Origin: Deferribacter autotrophicus
GTDB taxonomy: Bacteria > Chrysiogenota > Deferribacteres > Deferribacterales > Deferribacteraceae
Length of the DNA stretch: 64,000 nucleotides
NCBI RefSeq assembly: GCF_008362905.1
Contig: NZ_VFJB01000004.1
Coordinates: 1 to 64,000 of the forward strand
Reading direction: 5' to 3'
Part shown: positions 26,597 through 37,552 of the stretch, in pieces
How the letters are laid out: each line of letters starts with the position of its first letter
How positions within the stretch are numbered: position 1 is the stretch's first letter
The notes under the pieces: model-generated
Seen by the model: only the letters and a program-made list of their open reading frames with translations
Told to the model about the DNA's origin: nothing
Databases searched by the model: none
Translations under genes and position numbers: made by a program

Positions 26597-27685
26597 TTAT
26601 TCTAAATTTTTCAAAAGTGTTAACCAAAAATTAATAGCAAAATCAACCACCCTATCTGAAACTTTGAAATTTATATTATGCAAAGGTATTATCTCATCAC
26701 TCTCCTTCATACCAAGCCTTACAAAAAGACCTGGAATTCTTTCCTGGTACAGTGCAAAATCCTCACCCCCCATACTTTTTTGAATATCAGATACATATTT
26801 AATCCCATTTTCATCACAAATGCTTTGGACACAATTTGTTAATACTCCGTCATTTATCACAGGAGGTGTTCCCTCCTTTATATCCACGTCTATTTTTATA
26901 TCGTAAAATCTCGACACCGACTCAGCACATTTTTTTAACTCATCCATTAAAAAACTTTTAAGCTCTTTATCAAAATATCTGAAAGTACCCAAAATTTTCA
27001 ATCTATCTGACAAAATATTACCTGCTGTTCCGCCTTCTATTTTACCAAAAGTAATTAATTTCTCTTTCAACGGATCAATCTTCCTTGATACAATCTTTTG
27101 AGCCATATTTATAAAGTCTGCCGCAGCCACAATAAGATCATTTCCAAGATGAGGATATGCTCCATGAGTGCTTTTACCTTTAAAATCCACTTCAAAATGA
27201 TTAGAGCCTGCCATCAACTCTCCAGGTTTTATCCCCATAACCCCAAGCTCAATATCAGGATCCACATGAAGGCCGTAAATCTCATCTACTCCATCAAGCC
27301 CGCCCTCTTCTATAATCACTCTTGCACCTGATACTATTTCTTCAGCAGGCTGAAAAATATATCTAAGATTTACATTTAGCTTTATTTTTTTCGTAACAAT
27401 CTCATAAAGGGTAAATAGAAGAGCTGTAGTATGAAAATGATGACCGCAAAGATGCCTACATTCCGTTTTTTCAGCATTTATAGGCAATGCATCGATATCA
27501 GCCCTAACAGCCACAGTCCTTTTGGCATTAAAATTAAGGGTGCCAAAGCACCCCGTCTCAAGTCTTTTATCAACCTTAACATCAATATTTTCTAAAAATT
27601 TAGCAATATATTCGGTAGTTTTATATTCTTTAAATGAAGGCTCCGCAAGCAACTCCAAATCATGTAATACTTCGTATCTATCCAA
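26597..27685 (-). CDS. M20-family amidohydrolase (N-acyl-amino-acid hydrolase type)
   Basis: Probable metal-dependent carboxypeptidase/amidase of the M20D group (IAL/AmaA-like). The metal-ligand region VRADIDALPI and CGHHFHTTALLF, the catalytic-type FQPAEEIVSGARVIIEEG and GLHVDP, the dimerisation-domain motif GKSTHGAYPHLGNDLI and the late GGEDFALY are visible. 362 aa, cytosolic. The substrate is not known; N-acetyl-amino acids or hippurate-like compounds are usual for the group. It follows fabI by 12 bp on the same strand. Confidence 0.88.
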   Translation of the reverse strand: MDRYEVLHDLELLAEPSFKEYKTTEYIAKFLENIDVKVDKRLETGCFGTLNFNAKRTVAVRADIDALPINAEKTECRHLCGHHFHTTALLFTLYEIVTKKIKLNVNLRYIFQPAEEIVSGARVIIEEGGLDGVDEIYGLHVDPDIELGVMGIKPGELMAGSNHFEVDFKGKSTHGAYPHLGNDLIVAAADFINMAQKIVSRKIDPLKEKLITFGKIEGGTAGNILSDRLKILGTFRYFDKELKSFLMDELKKCAESVSRFYDIKIDVDIKEGTPPVINDGVLTNCVQSICDENGIKYVSDIQKSMGGEDFALYQERIPGLFVRLGMKESDEIIPLHNINFKVSDRVVDFAINFWLTLLKNLE

Positions 27686-27697
27686 ATTCTCCTCCGA

Positions 27698-28465
27698 TTA
27701 TAATCCGAGAATATTATAACCACTATCCACGTATAAAATATCACCTGTTACGCCGCTTGCCATATCGCTACAAAGGAACAAAGCCGCCTTTGCCACATCT
27801 TCTTGAGTAACATTTCTTTTTAAAGGGGCTCTCTCTTCAATAAGTGATAAAATTGTCCTGAAACCTGCTATACCGCTTGCAGCCAATGTTTTAATAGGCC
27901 CTGCTGAAATAGCATTTATCCTGATTTTCTTTTCACCCAGATCATTGGCAAGATATCTCATAGATGATTCAAGAGCAGCTTTGGCCACCCCCATTAAATT
28001 ATAATTTTTTACTACTTTTACCGAACCATAATATGTCATTGTAACAATAGAGCCCCCTTCATTCATCAAAGGCTCTGACAATTTTGCTAGTCTCACAAGG
28101 GAATATGCACTTATTTCCATTGCCTTAAGAAACCCTTCCTTGCTTGTATCTATAAATCTCCCTTTTAAGTCTTCAGCAGGTGCAAAGGCTATGGAATGAA
28201 CCAAAATATCAAATTTCCCAAACTCCTTTTCCACTACTTCAAATGTACTTTGCAATTCATCTTCATTTGTCACATCACATTTTACACAAAATTTACCACC
28301 AAGCTCCTCTGAAATAGGCTCAACCCTTCTTTTAAGAGCATCACCTGCATATGTAAAACCAAGCTCGGCACCTTCCTCTTTAAATTTTTTTGCAATTGCA
28401 TAGGCAATAGATTTATTGTTTGCCACACCGAAAATCAAAGCCTTTTTCCCAGCAAGTAATCCCAT
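27698..28465 (-). CDS. fabI: Enoyl-[acyl-carrier-protein] reductase (NADH)
   Basis: Catalyses the last step of each fatty-acid elongation cycle and is the target of triclosan-type inhibitors. Short-chain-dehydrogenase fold with the divergent FabI nucleotide motif [17 protein letters not shown], the HSIAFAP loop and the Y-x6-K catalytic pair ([22 protein letters not shown], shown here as Y...K about residues 155-162). [13 protein letters not shown] is the usual FabI substrate loop. 255 aa, full length. A good ribosome-binding site (AGGAGG) lies just upstream. Confidence 0.96.
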   Translation of the reverse strand: MGLLAGKKALIFGVANNKSIAYAIAKKFKEEGAELGFTYAGDALKRRVEPISEELGGKFCVKCDVTNEDELQSTFEVVEKEFGKFDILVHSIAFAPAEDLKGRFIDTSKEGFLKAMEISAYSLVRLAKLSEPLMNEGGSIVTMTYYGSVKVVKNYNLMGVAKAALESSMRYLANDLGEKKIRINAISAGPIKTLAASGIAGFRTILSLIEERAPLKRNVTQEDVAKAALFLCSDMASGVTGDILYVDSGYNILGL

Positions 28466-28553
28466 AATAACCTCCTACGAATAATTATTTTTGTGTAAGA
28501 GAATGTGTAGGTGTAGGCAAAGGCGAAGAAACCCACACATTCGCATTCACAAT

Positions 28554-29879
28554 TCATATATAATTCACAAGTTCATTTATATTGTTGATATTGATAACTT
28601 CAACATCAAAGTCTGAAATATCGTTCATCTTTGCGATAATTTTTTTAAAACCGTAACGTTTTGCCTCTTTAACACGCAAATTCATGGAAAAAGGGGTCCT
28701 AATTTCACCTGTCAACCCCACTTCTCCAAGAAAGACAATACTCTGTTCAAGAGGGATATCTTTAAAGGATGAAATAACGGCAGCACAAACAGCTAAATCC
28801 ACTGAAGGCTCGGTAATTTTCAATCCACCAACTACATTCAGATAAACATCACAACTTGAAAGGTTAAAACCACACTTTTTCTCCAGTATGGCAAGAAGCA
28901 TATTCAATCTATTCAAATCAAAACCTGTTACATTTCTTCTCGGATAATTAAAGTAAGTATGGGAAACCAATGCCTGAATTTCTACGAGGAAAGCCCTTGA
29001 ACCCTCCATGACAACAGTAATTGCTCTACCACTTGCCCCTTCATCCTCATCCACTAATGCTTTGTTCGTATATTCCACAAGCCCGTATTCTGACATTTCA
29101 AAAATACCTATTTCATTGGTAGAACCGAATCTATTTTTTACAGCCCGTAAAATCCTTAGGCCTCTCTCATAATCACCCTCAAAATAAAGGACTGTATCTA
29201 CCAGATGCTCCAAAACCTTTGGCCCTGCAATCACCCCATCTTTTGTAACCTGTCCGATTATAAAAATAGAAATACCATTTTTTTTTGCCACTTCCACAAG
29301 CTTATGAGTAACAAATTTTACCTGACTTACGGTTCCTGCCGCAGAATTTAATTCATCAGAATAAATGGTCTGTATGGAATCTATAACAGCCACATCTGGT
29401 CTTTTTCTTTGAAGAATATCATATATTGCCTCAAAACTATTTGTAGCTGAAAAAAAGACATCACCCTTTGTTAAATTAAGTCTCTCACTTCTTATCCTCA
29501 ATTGTGGCAACGACTCTTCACCACTAAAATAAAAAACTTTTTTCCCTTTATTCCCCATATAATAAGATATCTGAAGCATAACAGTGGACTTACCAATTCC
29601 AGGCTCACCTCCAATCAAAACCACACCACCTTTAACAACCCCACCACCTAATACCTGATCAAATTCTTTTATCCCGCTGGAATATCTTTCAACCTCCACC
29701 CCTTCTACTTCATCAAGCCTTTTCAATTCTACCTTTTCAACTGATTTAATGGTTTCTTTCTTTACTTCTATCTCTTCCACAAAGGAGTTCCAACTGCCAC
29801 ACTCACTGCATCTTCCCACCCATTTTGGCGTTTTGTATCCACAGGTTTGACAAATGAAATACGTCTTATTCTTTTTCAT
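28554..29879 (-). CDS. radA: DNA repair protein RadA (Sms)
   Basis: RecA-related helicase that extends D-loops and helps process branched recombination intermediates. It has an N-terminal four-cysteine zinc finger ([18 protein letters not shown]), Walker [11 protein letters not shown], the RadA signature KNRFGST and a C-terminal Lon-like domain ([11 protein letters not shown]-type [19 protein letters not shown]). 441 aa is normal. Its start overlaps the ruvB 3' end by 14 nt, so the two repair genes are coupled. Confidence 0.97.
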   Translation of the reverse strand: MKKNKTYFICQTCGYKTPKWVGRCSECGSWNSFVEEIEVKKETIKSVEKVELKRLDEVEGVEVERYSSGIKEFDQVLGGGVVKGGVVLIGGEPGIGKSTVMLQISYYMGNKGKKVFYFSGEESLPQLRIRSERLNLTKGDVFFSATNSFEAIYDILQRKRPDVAVIDSIQTIYSDELNSAAGTVSQVKFVTHKLVEVAKKNGISIFIIGQVTKDGVIAGPKVLEHLVDTVLYFEGDYERGLRILRAVKNRFGSTNEIGIFEMSEYGLVEYTNKALVDEDEGASGRAITVVMEGSRAFLVEIQALVSHTYFNYPRRNVTGFDLNRLNMLLAILEKKCGFNLSSCDVYLNVVGGLKITEPSVDLAVCAAVISSFKDIPLEQSIVFLGEVGLTGEIRTPFSMNLRVKEAKRYGFKKIIAKMNDISDFDVEVININNINELVNYI

Positions 29880-30897
29880 CTAAAAACTCTTCAATGGTCA
29901 TCTGATACCCTTTAAAGGGGATATTTAAATGCTCATATGCAAGCTGCGTAACCACTCTACCTCTAGGGGTTTTCTTAATAAAACCTTTATATATCAGATA
30001 AGGCTCAATCACATCTTCTAATGTATCCTTCTCTTCAGAAAGCGTGGCTGATAAAGTATCAATCCCCACAGGACCGCCATTATATTTATCGATAATGGCG
30101 AGTAAGAACCTTCTATCATTCACATCAAGCCCTTTACTATCAATCTCCAGTCTGTTTAATCCAAACTCCGCAATCTCCTTTGAAATAATACCATTGTTCA
30201 TAATCTCAGCAAAATCTCTGATTCTCCGTAGTATTCTGTGAGCAATCCTTGGTGTTCCTCTGCATCTTGATGCAATAATGGAGGCAGCCTCTGCATCTAT
30301 GGTAACATCTAAAACCTTTGCACCTCGCAGCACTATTTTTTTCAAATCCTCTTCATCGTAAAACTCAAGGCGAAAAATCATACCAAATCTATCTCTCAAA
30401 GGAGAGGTAAGTAAACCAGCCCTTGTAGTGGCACCAATAAGTGTAAATTTTGGTAGATCGATTTTAATCGTTCTGGCTGCTGGCCCCTGTCCAATAATTA
30501 TATCTAGTTTGTAATCCTCCATAGCCGGATAAAGAATCTCTTCCACAGAGGAATGCAATCTATGAATTTCATCAATAAACAAAACATCCCCTTCAGATAA
30601 ATTAGTTAAAACTGCTGCTAGATCTCCAGGTTTTTCTATTGTAGGTCCGCTGGTGGCTTTTATACTTACTCCAAGTTCATTGGCAATAATGTGAGCCAAT
30701 GTTGTCTTACCAAGTCCTGGAGGGCCATAAATGAGACAGTGATCAAGACTGTCCCCTCTTTTCTTTGCCGCTTCCACAAAAATTTTGAGATTTTCAATAA
30801 TCTTTTTCTGACCGATATAATCAGAAAATGACTGTGGCCTAATTTTTAAGTTTTCCCTGTCCTCTTCCCTTCTTTCTTTATCAAAAATATTATCCAT
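29866..30897 (-). CDS. ruvB: Holliday junction branch-migration ATPase RuvB
   Basis: AAA+ motor that drives branch migration with RuvA. Motifs: [11 protein letters not shown], Walker [16 protein letters not shown], Walker [10 protein letters not shown], sensor 1 [10 protein letters not shown], arginine finger PLRDRFG and the C-terminal winged helix ending [12 protein letters not shown]. 343 aa. ruvA and ruvC are not in the window. Its start overlaps the end of the HD gene upstream by 1 nt. Confidence 0.97.
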   Translation of the reverse strand: MDNIFDKERREEDRENLKIRPQSFSDYIGQKKIIENLKIFVEAAKKRGDSLDHCLIYGPPGLGKTTLAHIIANELGVSIKATSGPTIEKPGDLAAVLTNLSEGDVLFIDEIHRLHSSVEEILYPAMEDYKLDIIIGQGPAARTIKIDLPKFTLIGATTRAGLLTSPLRDRFGMIFRLEFYDEEDLKKIVLRGAKVLDVTIDAEAASIIASRCRGTPRIAHRILRRIRDFAEIMNNGIISKEIAEFGLNRLEIDSKGLDVNDRRFLLAIIDKYNGGPVGIDTLSATLSEEKDTLEDVIEPYLIYKGFIKKTPRGRVVTQLAYEHLNIPFKGYQMTIEEFLDEKE

Positions 30898-31454
30898 TAA
30901 ACACCCAACTCATCTGCATTTTTACTCAATGCTTCAATAAGAAATGCAATATGTTCATCTAAATCAACTCCAAGCTCACTGGCCCCTTTGAAAATATCAT
31001 CTCTGTTTACGCCCCTTGCAAAGGATTTATCTTTCAACTTCTTCTTTACACTTTTCACTTTCACATTTGCTATTTTCTTATCAGGTCTCACATAAGCACA
31101 GGCAAGCAGAAAACCACACAACTCATCCACAGCAAAAAGTGTCTTAGCCATCAATGTCTTTCTCTCTACACCTGTATAATCCGCATGACCAAGTATTGCT
31201 TCTATAATATCATCAGGATATCCCTTTTCTTTTAAAATTTCAGCCCCTTTGTACGGATGATCCTCTGCCGATGGATATTTTTCATAGTCAAAATCGTGTA
31301 ACAATCCCACAATCCCCCATTTTTCCACATCCTCATTAAACTTTTCAGCATAAGCTCTCATAGCTGTCTCCACCGCAAGAGCATGTTTAATAAGGCTCTC
31401 AGATTTTGTGTACTCAGTTAACAACTCATAAGCCTTTCCTCTACTCAACTCCAT
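30897..31454 (-). CDS. HD-domain phosphohydrolase-like protein
   Basis: 185 aa. HD-superfamily metal site: H24 (KHALAVE), H53-D54 (LLHDFDYE), H65-type residues in [13 protein letters not shown] and D92-like residues in GHADYTG. Substrate is unknown; relatives are often annotated HDIG or YqeK-like hydrolases. It lies between lgt (14-nt overlap) and ruvB (1-nt overlap), a tightly packed set with no evident functional link. Confidence 0.8.
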   Translation of the reverse strand: MELSRGKAYELLTEYTKSESLIKHALAVETAMRAYAEKFNEDVEKWGIVGLLHDFDYEKYPSAEDHPYKGAEILKEKGYPDDIIEAILGHADYTGVERKTLMAKTLFAVDELCGFLLACAYVRPDKKIANVKVKSVKKKLKDKSFARGVNRDDIFKGASELGVDLDEHIAFLIEALSKNADELGV

Positions 31455-32394
31455 TTCTATACCCCCTTAACACGATTATTAGACCAATCACTATCATTGT
31501 AAAACTTGCCAGATGCGGTGCCCTAAAATATCCTATCATCAGATCATCCGCTCTAAAAAAAGTCACAACCCCTCTAATGACTCCGTAAAAAATAAGATAC
31601 AAACCGGCAATGACACCTTTTCCCATATTTTTATCATCTTTCCAGAGTAAAAGTAGTATAAAGGCTCCAATAAAATTTAAAATCATTTCATAAAAAAAAG
31701 TAGGATGCACCGGCAATGTTCCAAAATCCTGATATGCAGGTGGATTATATTTCGGTGGAAAACTAATCCCCCAGGGTACATATTCTTTTAATTGGTAAAT
31801 CTTATCATGAAATTTAACTGTTAACACTCCCTTTTCTTTAATAAAATCCATAAGTTTTGAAACTTCCTCAGGTGTATTCTTCAATCCGAAACTGTTTAAC
31901 ACCTGTTGCCAAAATTCTGGAAAAACATTTTTCATTCTGAAAATTATGGATGGTGGCGTAATTGTGGGGACTCCATGTGCCTCCCCATTAGCAAAGTTTC
32001 CAAATCGTCCTATACCTTGGGAAAGCAACAAAAAAGGAAGCAACATATCACCAAACTGCAATAATTTTACCCCTTTTTTCTTACAATAAAAATAGGCAGC
32101 AAGGATACCACCTATAATCCCCCCATGAATTGCAAGCCCCCCATGCCAAATAGCAATAATCTCCTTTGGATACCTACTATAAAAATCCCATTTCAAAACC
32201 ACATAATAAATTCTTGCTCCGATAATCGCTCCGATAAAAGTCACGATAATGATATTTTCAATCAACTCAGGATGAAAGCCAAGTTTTTGCCCTTTCTTTT
32301 TAACAAAATATATGGTTATCAAAATTCCAATAAGATACATCAAACTGTAAATTCTGAGCTCAAAAGCACCTATTTTAAATAAATATGGAAACAT
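31441..32394 (-). CDS. lgt: Phosphatidylglycerol--prolipoprotein diacylglyceryl transferase
   Basis: Integral inner-membrane enzyme that transfers diacylglycerol to the lipobox cysteine of prolipoproteins. The signatures HGGLAIHGGIIGG and GRFGNFANGEAHG (the Lgt signature) and the late HPTFFYE are intact, with about seven hydrophobic segments. At 317 aa it is longer than most (260-290). The extra length is a hydrophilic insert around residues 150-210 that includes NTPEEVSKLMDFIKEKG. Adjacent to an EamA transporter gene end-to-start with no gap. Confidence 0.95.
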   Translation of the reverse strand: MFPYLFKIGAFELRIYSLMYLIGILITIYFVKKKGQKLGFHPELIENIIIVTFIGAIIGARIYYVVLKWDFYSRYPKEIIAIWHGGLAIHGGIIGGILAAYFYCKKKGVKLLQFGDMLLPFLLLSQGIGRFGNFANGEAHGVPTITPPSIIFRMKNVFPEFWQQVLNSFGLKNTPEEVSKLMDFIKEKGVLTVKFHDKIYQLKEYVPWGISFPPKYNPPAYQDFGTLPVHPTFFYEMILNFIGAFILLLLWKDDKNMGKGVIAGLYLIFYGVIRGVVTFFRADDLMIGYFRAPHLASFTMIVIGLIIVLRGYRNGVE

Positions 32395-33267
32395 CTACTT
32401 TTTCCCCTTCCTAGAAGCTATTATAATCGCTGCAAATATAAGAATTATCCCGATAAATTTGTATTTGTCAATAGACTCACCAAATATGAAATAAGCAAGG
32501 ACTGATGCGATTACCGGTTCCCCTAGCGTGGTAATTGCCACCATACTTGTCTTTAAATACCTCAGTGCCCAATTAAAAGCTGTATGCCCCAAATTTTGAG
32601 ATACTACAGCAAGTAACACCATAAAAACATAGGACTTTGGCTCATACCCAGTAAAAGGAATTCGCAAAATTAAAGACGTAACAAGTAAAATAATAGCAGC
32701 AAAAGTATAAACAAGCACAATATAGCTCATAATATCCATTTTTTCACGCAAACGGCTACCTATTAAAAGGTACAAACTCACAAAAAATGCTGCCATTATG
32801 GCAAAACTATCTCCGATTAAAGCTTTTTCACCAAATCTAATTTCAAAATTGGTATCCCCAAAGGCAAGAACCGCGGTACCTATTATTGCAAAAATAATGG
32901 CAATGATAATCTCTTTTTCCTGTTTCTCTTTTAATATCAGATAAGATAAAATTGCCACAAAAATAGGTCCTGTGGAAAGCAATACAACACTACTTGCTAC
33001 AGAAGTATACTTCAATGACTGAAACCATGCGATAAAATGAAGAGTTAAAAATCCACCTCCAAGAAACCCATACACAAAATCTTTTTTTCGAAACTGAAAT
33101 CTCTTTTTCCCTTTTCTAAAATAAATAACATTCAAAATTACTGATGCAATAACTAGTCTATAGGTTGCAATCATTATTGCAGGCACATCATCACAAAATC
33201 TCACAAATATAGCTGCAAAGGATACAGAGATAATACCAAATAAAAGGATAAAATAAACTTTAAGCAT
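32395..33267 (-). CDS. EamA/DMT-family transporter 1
   Basis: Ten-helix drug/metabolite transporter with two EamA repeats (about residues 5-135 and 150-288). I favour the ATG at 33267 (AAAGGTGA upstream), three codons inside the ORF. Cues include FAAIFVRFCDDVPAIMIATYR and the second-repeat TTLGEPVIASVLAYFIFGE. The substrate is unknown. It is the last of three related genes in tandem and overlaps the next one by 8 nt. The three are divergent from one another, so they look like an old expansion rather than a recent duplication. Confidence 0.88.
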   Translation of the reverse strand: MLKVYFILLFGIISVSFAAIFVRFCDDVPAIMIATYRLVIASVILNVIYFRKGKKRFQFRKKDFVYGFLGGGFLTLHFIAWFQSLKYTSVASSVVLLSTGPIFVAILSYLILKEKQEKEIIIAIIFAIIGTAVLAFGDTNFEIRFGEKALIGDSFAIMAAFFVSLYLLIGSRLREKMDIMSYIVLVYTFAAIILLVTSLILRIPFTGYEPKSYVFMVLLAVVSQNLGHTAFNWALRYLKTSMVAITTLGEPVIASVLAYFIFGESIDKYKFIGIILIFAAIIIASRKGKK

Positions 33268-34150
33268 CACTTTCACCTTTAAAAATATATGAACCCACTT
33301 CAGAAACTATGATAGAGAATACTATCAAAGCTGAACCAATGTATTGGTGCAATGTCAAAATCTCTTTTCCAATAAAATATCCAAAAAATGCAGATGAAAC
33401 CGGCTCGAAAGTAAAAATTACGGCTGCCTTCGTGGGGGTGGTATATTTTTGCATTGCTGTTTGAACAAAAAATGCCACCACAGTAGCAAAAACCCCTGTC
33501 AAAATAACTGCGAAAATAACATTACTATTTAAAATAATCCCTTTAGAATTATCTGTAAAAAACAGTGAAAAAAGCAAAGAAAGTAAAAATACAACTGTTA
33601 ACTGAATAAAAGTTAGGGCTGTAACATCGTAAATTTTGGAGTATTTATCTATCATAATTATATGTAAACCAATAAAAAAAGCGTTCAATATTAGATATAT
33701 TATCCCAATATTGATCTCAAAATCACCACCATTGTAAGATATAAGCATTAGTCCAAAAAATGCGAGAAATACGCCAACTATTGAGGCTTTTCTGGGAAAT
33801 TGTTTGAGTAGTATTATGCTTAAAAACGGAACAAAAACAACATATAACCCTGTAAGAAATCCTGCAATGGATGCAAGGGTATATTTCAATCCTAGAGTTT
33901 GTAAGGCAAATATACTAAAGAGCACTAATCCTAAAATTACACCCGGAATAAAAGATCTCCTCACATCTCTAAACTTTTTAATAACGAAAACCAACATCAA
34001 AATACTTGCAAGACCAAATCTTAAGGTCAGAAATTTGAATACATCGATATTTTCCAATGCTTCTTTTACAATAATAAAGGTAGAACCCCATATTAAACTT
34101 ATAAAAATTAGTGATAAATCAGCCAGATACTCTTTTGTTTTCCCAGCCAT
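33260..34150 (-). CDS. EamA/DMT-family transporter 2
   Basis: 296 aa, ten predicted membrane helices in two EamA repeats. The first has WGSTFIIVKEAL and KFLTLRFGLASILML; the second has FTFEPVSSAFFGYFIGKEIL. Such proteins export amino acids, nucleobases or other small metabolites; specificity cannot be read from sequence. It overlaps the neighbouring transporter genes at both ends (8 and 32 nt), so the trio is translated from one message. Confidence 0.88.
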   Translation of the reverse strand: MAGKTKEYLADLSLIFISLIWGSTFIIVKEALENIDVFKFLTLRFGLASILMLVFVIKKFRDVRRSFIPGVILGLVLFSIFALQTLGLKYTLASIAGFLTGLYVVFVPFLSIILLKQFPRKASIVGVFLAFFGLMLISYNGGDFEINIGIIYLILNAFFIGLHIIMIDKYSKIYDVTALTFIQLTVVFLLSLLFSLFFTDNSKGIILNSNVIFAVILTGVFATVVAFFVQTAMQKYTTPTKAAVIFTFEPVSSAFFGYFIGKEILTLHQYIGSALIVFSIIVSEVGSYIFKGESDA

Positions 34151-35021
34151 AAACTTTCATCCTGTATATATTAGGCAATATTATACCTGAAATTATTAAT
34201 ATGCCACCGATTAGTTGAAAAAATCCAACTCTTTCTTGAAAAAAGATATAAGAAAAAAGTAAGGTAGCAAATGGTTCGATTGTGGAAAATATTGAAACAA
34301 GACTGCTACCGATTTTATCCACAGCAACATACAGTAAAATAATCCCCAGAGATGTTGGAATTAAACCTAACATTACAAAATAAAACAAATCATTCCAAAA
34401 CAATATATTAATATTATTAAAACCAAATAAACCGAAAAAAAGTGTACCGAACAACAATACATAAAATGTAAAAGTAAAAGAATTAAGATCCTTTAAAAAA
34501 AGTTGAACCACTATCAAATAACTGGAAAATGTTAACATAGCTAAAAGTCCAAACATAACTCCAACAATAGGAAGATGAAAATTCAACATATCAAAAAAAA
34601 TAAAAACAATACCCGTAAAAGTAACAATCAACGTAGCAATTATGATTCTTTCAATACGTTGTCTGAAAATAATTACAGATAAAACTGTGACTACAAATGG
34701 ATACATATAAAGTATAAAAGACGTCATTGACGCACCAATATATTTAACCGACAAAAAAAAGAAAGAAGCCTGTAACCCGTAAAATAAAAACCCCACTATG
34801 AAACATTTTAAAAGTCCTGTTTTATCTATTAGGAACAATCTTTTATCTTTAAACAAAATAAATACAAAGAATATTAATGTCGCAAAGAAAAATCTGTAAA
34901 ACAAAAGAGTATTTGTCTTATACCCCTTTATATAACCTAATTTTGCAAAAATTGCCAAAGATGCAAAACATAAAGCAGATAAAATAGAAAAAACAATCCC
35001 CTTTAAAAACCTGTTTTCCAT
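34119..35021 (-). CDS. EamA/DMT-family transporter 3
   Basis: 300 aa, ten hydrophobic segments in two EamA repeats (AIFAKLGYIKGYKTNTLLFYRF; STIEPFATLLFSYIFFQER). It is the first gene of the trio and probably of the minus-strand transcript that continues into lgt. The A+T-rich gap to the divergent pta gene (35022-35289) should hold its promoter. Substrate unknown. Confidence 0.87.
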   Translation of the reverse strand: MENRFLKGIVFSILSALCFASLAIFAKLGYIKGYKTNTLLFYRFFFATLIFFVFILFKDKRLFLIDKTGLLKCFIVGFLFYGLQASFFFLSVKYIGASMTSFILYMYPFVVTVLSVIIFRQRIERIIIATLIVTFTGIVFIFFDMLNFHLPIVGVMFGLLAMLTFSSYLIVVQLFLKDLNSFTFTFYVLLFGTLFFGLFGFNNINILFWNDLFYFVMLGLIPTSLGIILLYVAVDKIGSSLVSIFSTIEPFATLLFSYIFFQERVGFFQLIGGILIISGIILPNIYRMKVYGWENKRVSG

Positions 35022-35223
35022 TCTGTCCTCATTTTACTATATAAGAAAATGTTTATATTTTATTTAAAAAATTTGTTCAATAATTTTCATATTATGTTAT
35101 GTTATTCTATAAAATAATATAATTGAGAGAAAAGAAAATGACTATTCATTTATTTTAGAACAATATGATATTGCTGAATGAATGTAAATTATTTAAATTT
35201 AACTAAAAATTTTACATTAAAAC

Positions 35224-35251
35224 TTGACAGAGGAAATTTTGCGCTTAAAAT
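35224..35251 (+). promoter_or_regulatory. Sigma-70-type promoter of pta-ackA
   Basis: TTGACA (35224-35229), 16 bp, TAAAAT (35246-35251), 39 bp before the pta start. The -35 box is perfect and the -10 box differs by one base from TATAAT. Confidence 0.75.
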
Positions 35252-35289
35252 AAAAAAAATATTTTATTTCAACCTATAAGGAGGTCAAT

Positions 35290-36264
35290 ATGTCTTTGAT
35301 GCAGGAATATTGGGAAAAAGCAAAAGAATTAAAAAAAACAATCGTACTACCAGAAGGAAATGATGAAAGAACTATTGATGCCGCAAACACACTAGTGAAA
35401 AATGGGCTGGCAAATGTAATCGTACTTGGTAATGAAGATGAATTAAAAGGGAAATTAAAAAATGATATCCAAATTATCAATCCTGAAAATAGCAAATATT
35501 TAAAAGAGTTTGCTGCTGCATACTATGAAAAAAGAAAAAATAAAGGGATAACTGAAGAAGAAGCTTTAAATACTATGAAAGATGTAAATTATTTTGGCTG
35601 TATGCTTGTTGAAAAAGGTTATGCCGATGGGGCAGTAACCGGCGCTCGCCATACCACTGCAGATGTTTTAAGAGCAGCAATAAGAGTAATCGGTACAAAA
35701 CCTGGTATGAATAACATTTCAAGCTGCTTTATCATGGTTACACCAAAAAAAGAATTCGGAAAAGACGGAGCAGTATTGTTTGCCGACTGTGCAGTAAACC
35801 CAAATCCCGATGCAAGAGTCTTGGCAGAAATCGCTATTGCCACAGCGGATAGCTGCAGAGCTTTCCTCGGCGAAGAACCTCGTGTTGCAATGCTTAGTTT
35901 CTCTACTAAAGGCAGTGCAAAACATCCTGATGTGGAGAAAGTAATTGAAGCAACAAAAATAGTAAAAGAACTCGCCCCCGAACTGAATGTGGATGGAGAA
36001 CTGCAAGCTGATGCGGCATTAATTAAATCCGTAGGTGAAAGAAAAGCTCCTGGAAGCGATGTGGCAGGCTCAGCCAATGTCTTAATATTCCCTGATCTTG
36101 ATGCAGGAAATATCGCTTACAAACTGGTAGAAAGAGTAGCCTCTGCCGAAGCAATTGGTCCTATTATTCAAGGGCTTAAAAAACCTGTAAACGATTTATC
36201 AAGAGGCTGTAAATATATGGACATTGTAAACGTGGCAGTAATCACTTCACTGCAAGCACAATAA
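35290..36264 (+). CDS. pta: Phosphate acetyltransferase
   Basis: Interconverts acetyl-CoA and acetyl phosphate. 324 aa, the short form with only the PTA_PTB catalytic domain ([63 protein letters not shown]). There is no N-terminal DRTGG/BioD-like extension as in E. coli. A very strong Shine-Dalgarno (AAGGAGG) lies 6 nt before the ATG. It is followed 13 bp later by ackA in one transcript. Confidence 0.97.
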   Translation: MSLMQEYWEKAKELKKTIVLPEGNDERTIDAANTLVKNGLANVIVLGNEDELKGKLKNDIQIINPENSKYLKEFAAAYYEKRKNKGITEEEALNTMKDVNYFGCMLVEKGYADGAVTGARHTTADVLRAAIRVIGTKPGMNNISSCFIMVTPKKEFGKDGAVLFADCAVNPNPDARVLAEIAIATADSCRAFLGEEPRVAMLSFSTKGSAKHPDVEKVIEATKIVKELAPELNVDGELQADAALIKSVGERKAPGSDVAGSANVLIFPDLDAGNIAYKLVERVASAEAIGPIIQGLKKPVNDLSRGCKYMDIVNVAVITSLQAQ

Positions 36265-36277
36265 TCCGGAGGTGAAA

Positions 36278-37525
36278 ATGAAAATTTTAGCATTAAACTG
36301 TGGCAGTTCATCCGTAAAATATCAGTTATTTGACTGGGACAACGATAAACTGATGGCAAAAGGTATTGTAGAACGAGTGGGAATTGGAGACTCTTTTATC
36401 GTGCATGAAGTTCCAGGACGCGAAACATGGAGAGAAGAGTATGAATGCCATGACCACAACACTGCCATCAACCTAGTAGTTCATACTCTTACAAGCAAAG
36501 AACATGGTGTTATAAGCGATATGAGTGAAATTTCAGCGGTTGGACATAGAGTTGTCCATGGAGGAGAAAAGTTTAAAAGAAGCACATTGATTGATGATGA
36601 AGTTATAAAGGCCATTGAGGAAGTTCAACATCTTGCACCACTTCACAACCCACCAAACCTGGCAGGGATAAGGGCTGCACAGAAAGTGTTACCTGACGTT
36701 CCTCATGTGGCTATATTTGATACAGCTTTTCACCAAACTATGCCAAGACATGCTTACCTTTATGCAGTGCCTTATGAGTGGTATGAACAATATGGTGTAA
36801 GAAGATACGGTTTTCACGGTACAAGTCATCTTTATGTATCTAAAAGGGCTGCCGCGCTACTTGGTAAAGATCCAAAAGATTGCAATATAATTACAATGCA
36901 TATAGGAAACGGCGTTTCCCACGCAGCCATAAAAAATGGTATATCAGTTGACACGTCTATGGGACTTACACCGCTTGAAGGTGCCGTGATGGGAACAAGA
37001 TGTGGTGATTTAGACCCTGCTATTCCTCTTTTTATGCAGCAAATTTTAGATGTGGGTCCGAAAGAGATGGATACCTTACTTAATAAAAAATCTGGTATAC
37101 TAGGACTCACTGGTAAATATACTGACAGAAGAAATGTCCTTGAAGGTGTCGAAAAAGGGGATGAACGCTGCAAAATTGCTCTTGAAGTGGAAGCTTACAG
37201 ACTTAAAAAATACATTGGTGCCTACATGGCTGTACTTGGAAGAGTAGATGCCATAGTATTCACCGCAGGTGTTGGAGAAAATGCTGGAATCATCAGACAA
37301 ATGGCATTAGAAGGGTTAGAAGAATTGGGAATTAAAGTAGATAAGGAGAAAAATTTGAAAACAAGAAGCAAAGACGGAGAAACAGAGATATCCACACCTG
37401 ATTCAAAAATAAAAGTTTTCGTTATCCCTACAAACGAAGAAAGAGTTTTTATTGAAGATGTAGTAGCTATTTTAAATGGCACCTACAAAGAACATACCGA
37501 ATATCCTTATACATTTCTTAAATAG
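36278..37525 (+). CDS. ackA: Acetate kinase
   Basis: Interconverts acetyl phosphate + ADP and acetate + ATP. I take the ATG at 36278, behind CGGAGG, over a GTG two codons earlier; this gives 415 aa. Motifs: NCGSSSVKYQLF near the start, HRVVHGGEKF, YGFHGTSH, HIGNG and FTAGVGENA. All active-site positions I know look intact. With pta it forms the standard acetate-overflow or acetate-assimilation pair. Two hairpins start in its stop codon. Confidence 0.97.
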   Translation: MKILALNCGSSSVKYQLFDWDNDKLMAKGIVERVGIGDSFIVHEVPGRETWREEYECHDHNTAINLVVHTLTSKEHGVISDMSEISAVGHRVVHGGEKFKRSTLIDDEVIKAIEEVQHLAPLHNPPNLAGIRAAQKVLPDVPHVAIFDTAFHQTMPRHAYLYAVPYEWYEQYGVRRYGFHGTSHLYVSKRAAALLGKDPKDCNIITMHIGNGVSHAAIKNGISVDTSMGLTPLEGAVMGTRCGDLDPAIPLFMQQILDVGPKEMDTLLNKKSGILGLTGKYTDRRNVLEGVEKGDERCKIALEVEAYRLKKYIGAYMAVLGRVDAIVFTAGVGENAGIIRQMALEGLEELGIKVDKEKNLKTRSKDGETEISTPDSKIKVFVIPTNEERVFIEDVVAILNGTYKEHTEYPYTFLK

Positions 37526-37548
37526 TTCTCACTGAAAAAGTGAGAACT
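37524..37548. terminator. First hairpin after ackA
   Basis: AGTTCTCAC, loop TGAAAAA, GTGAGAACT: a 9-bp perfect stem that begins inside the TAG stop codon. No long T run follows directly; the next hairpin comes 4 nt later. Confidence 0.7.
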
Positions 37549-37552
37549 AATT

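Noticed and set aside
35619-36077. Two long antisense frames in pta
   Set aside because: The plus-strand pta is clear and full length; the antisense products have no recognisable domain.
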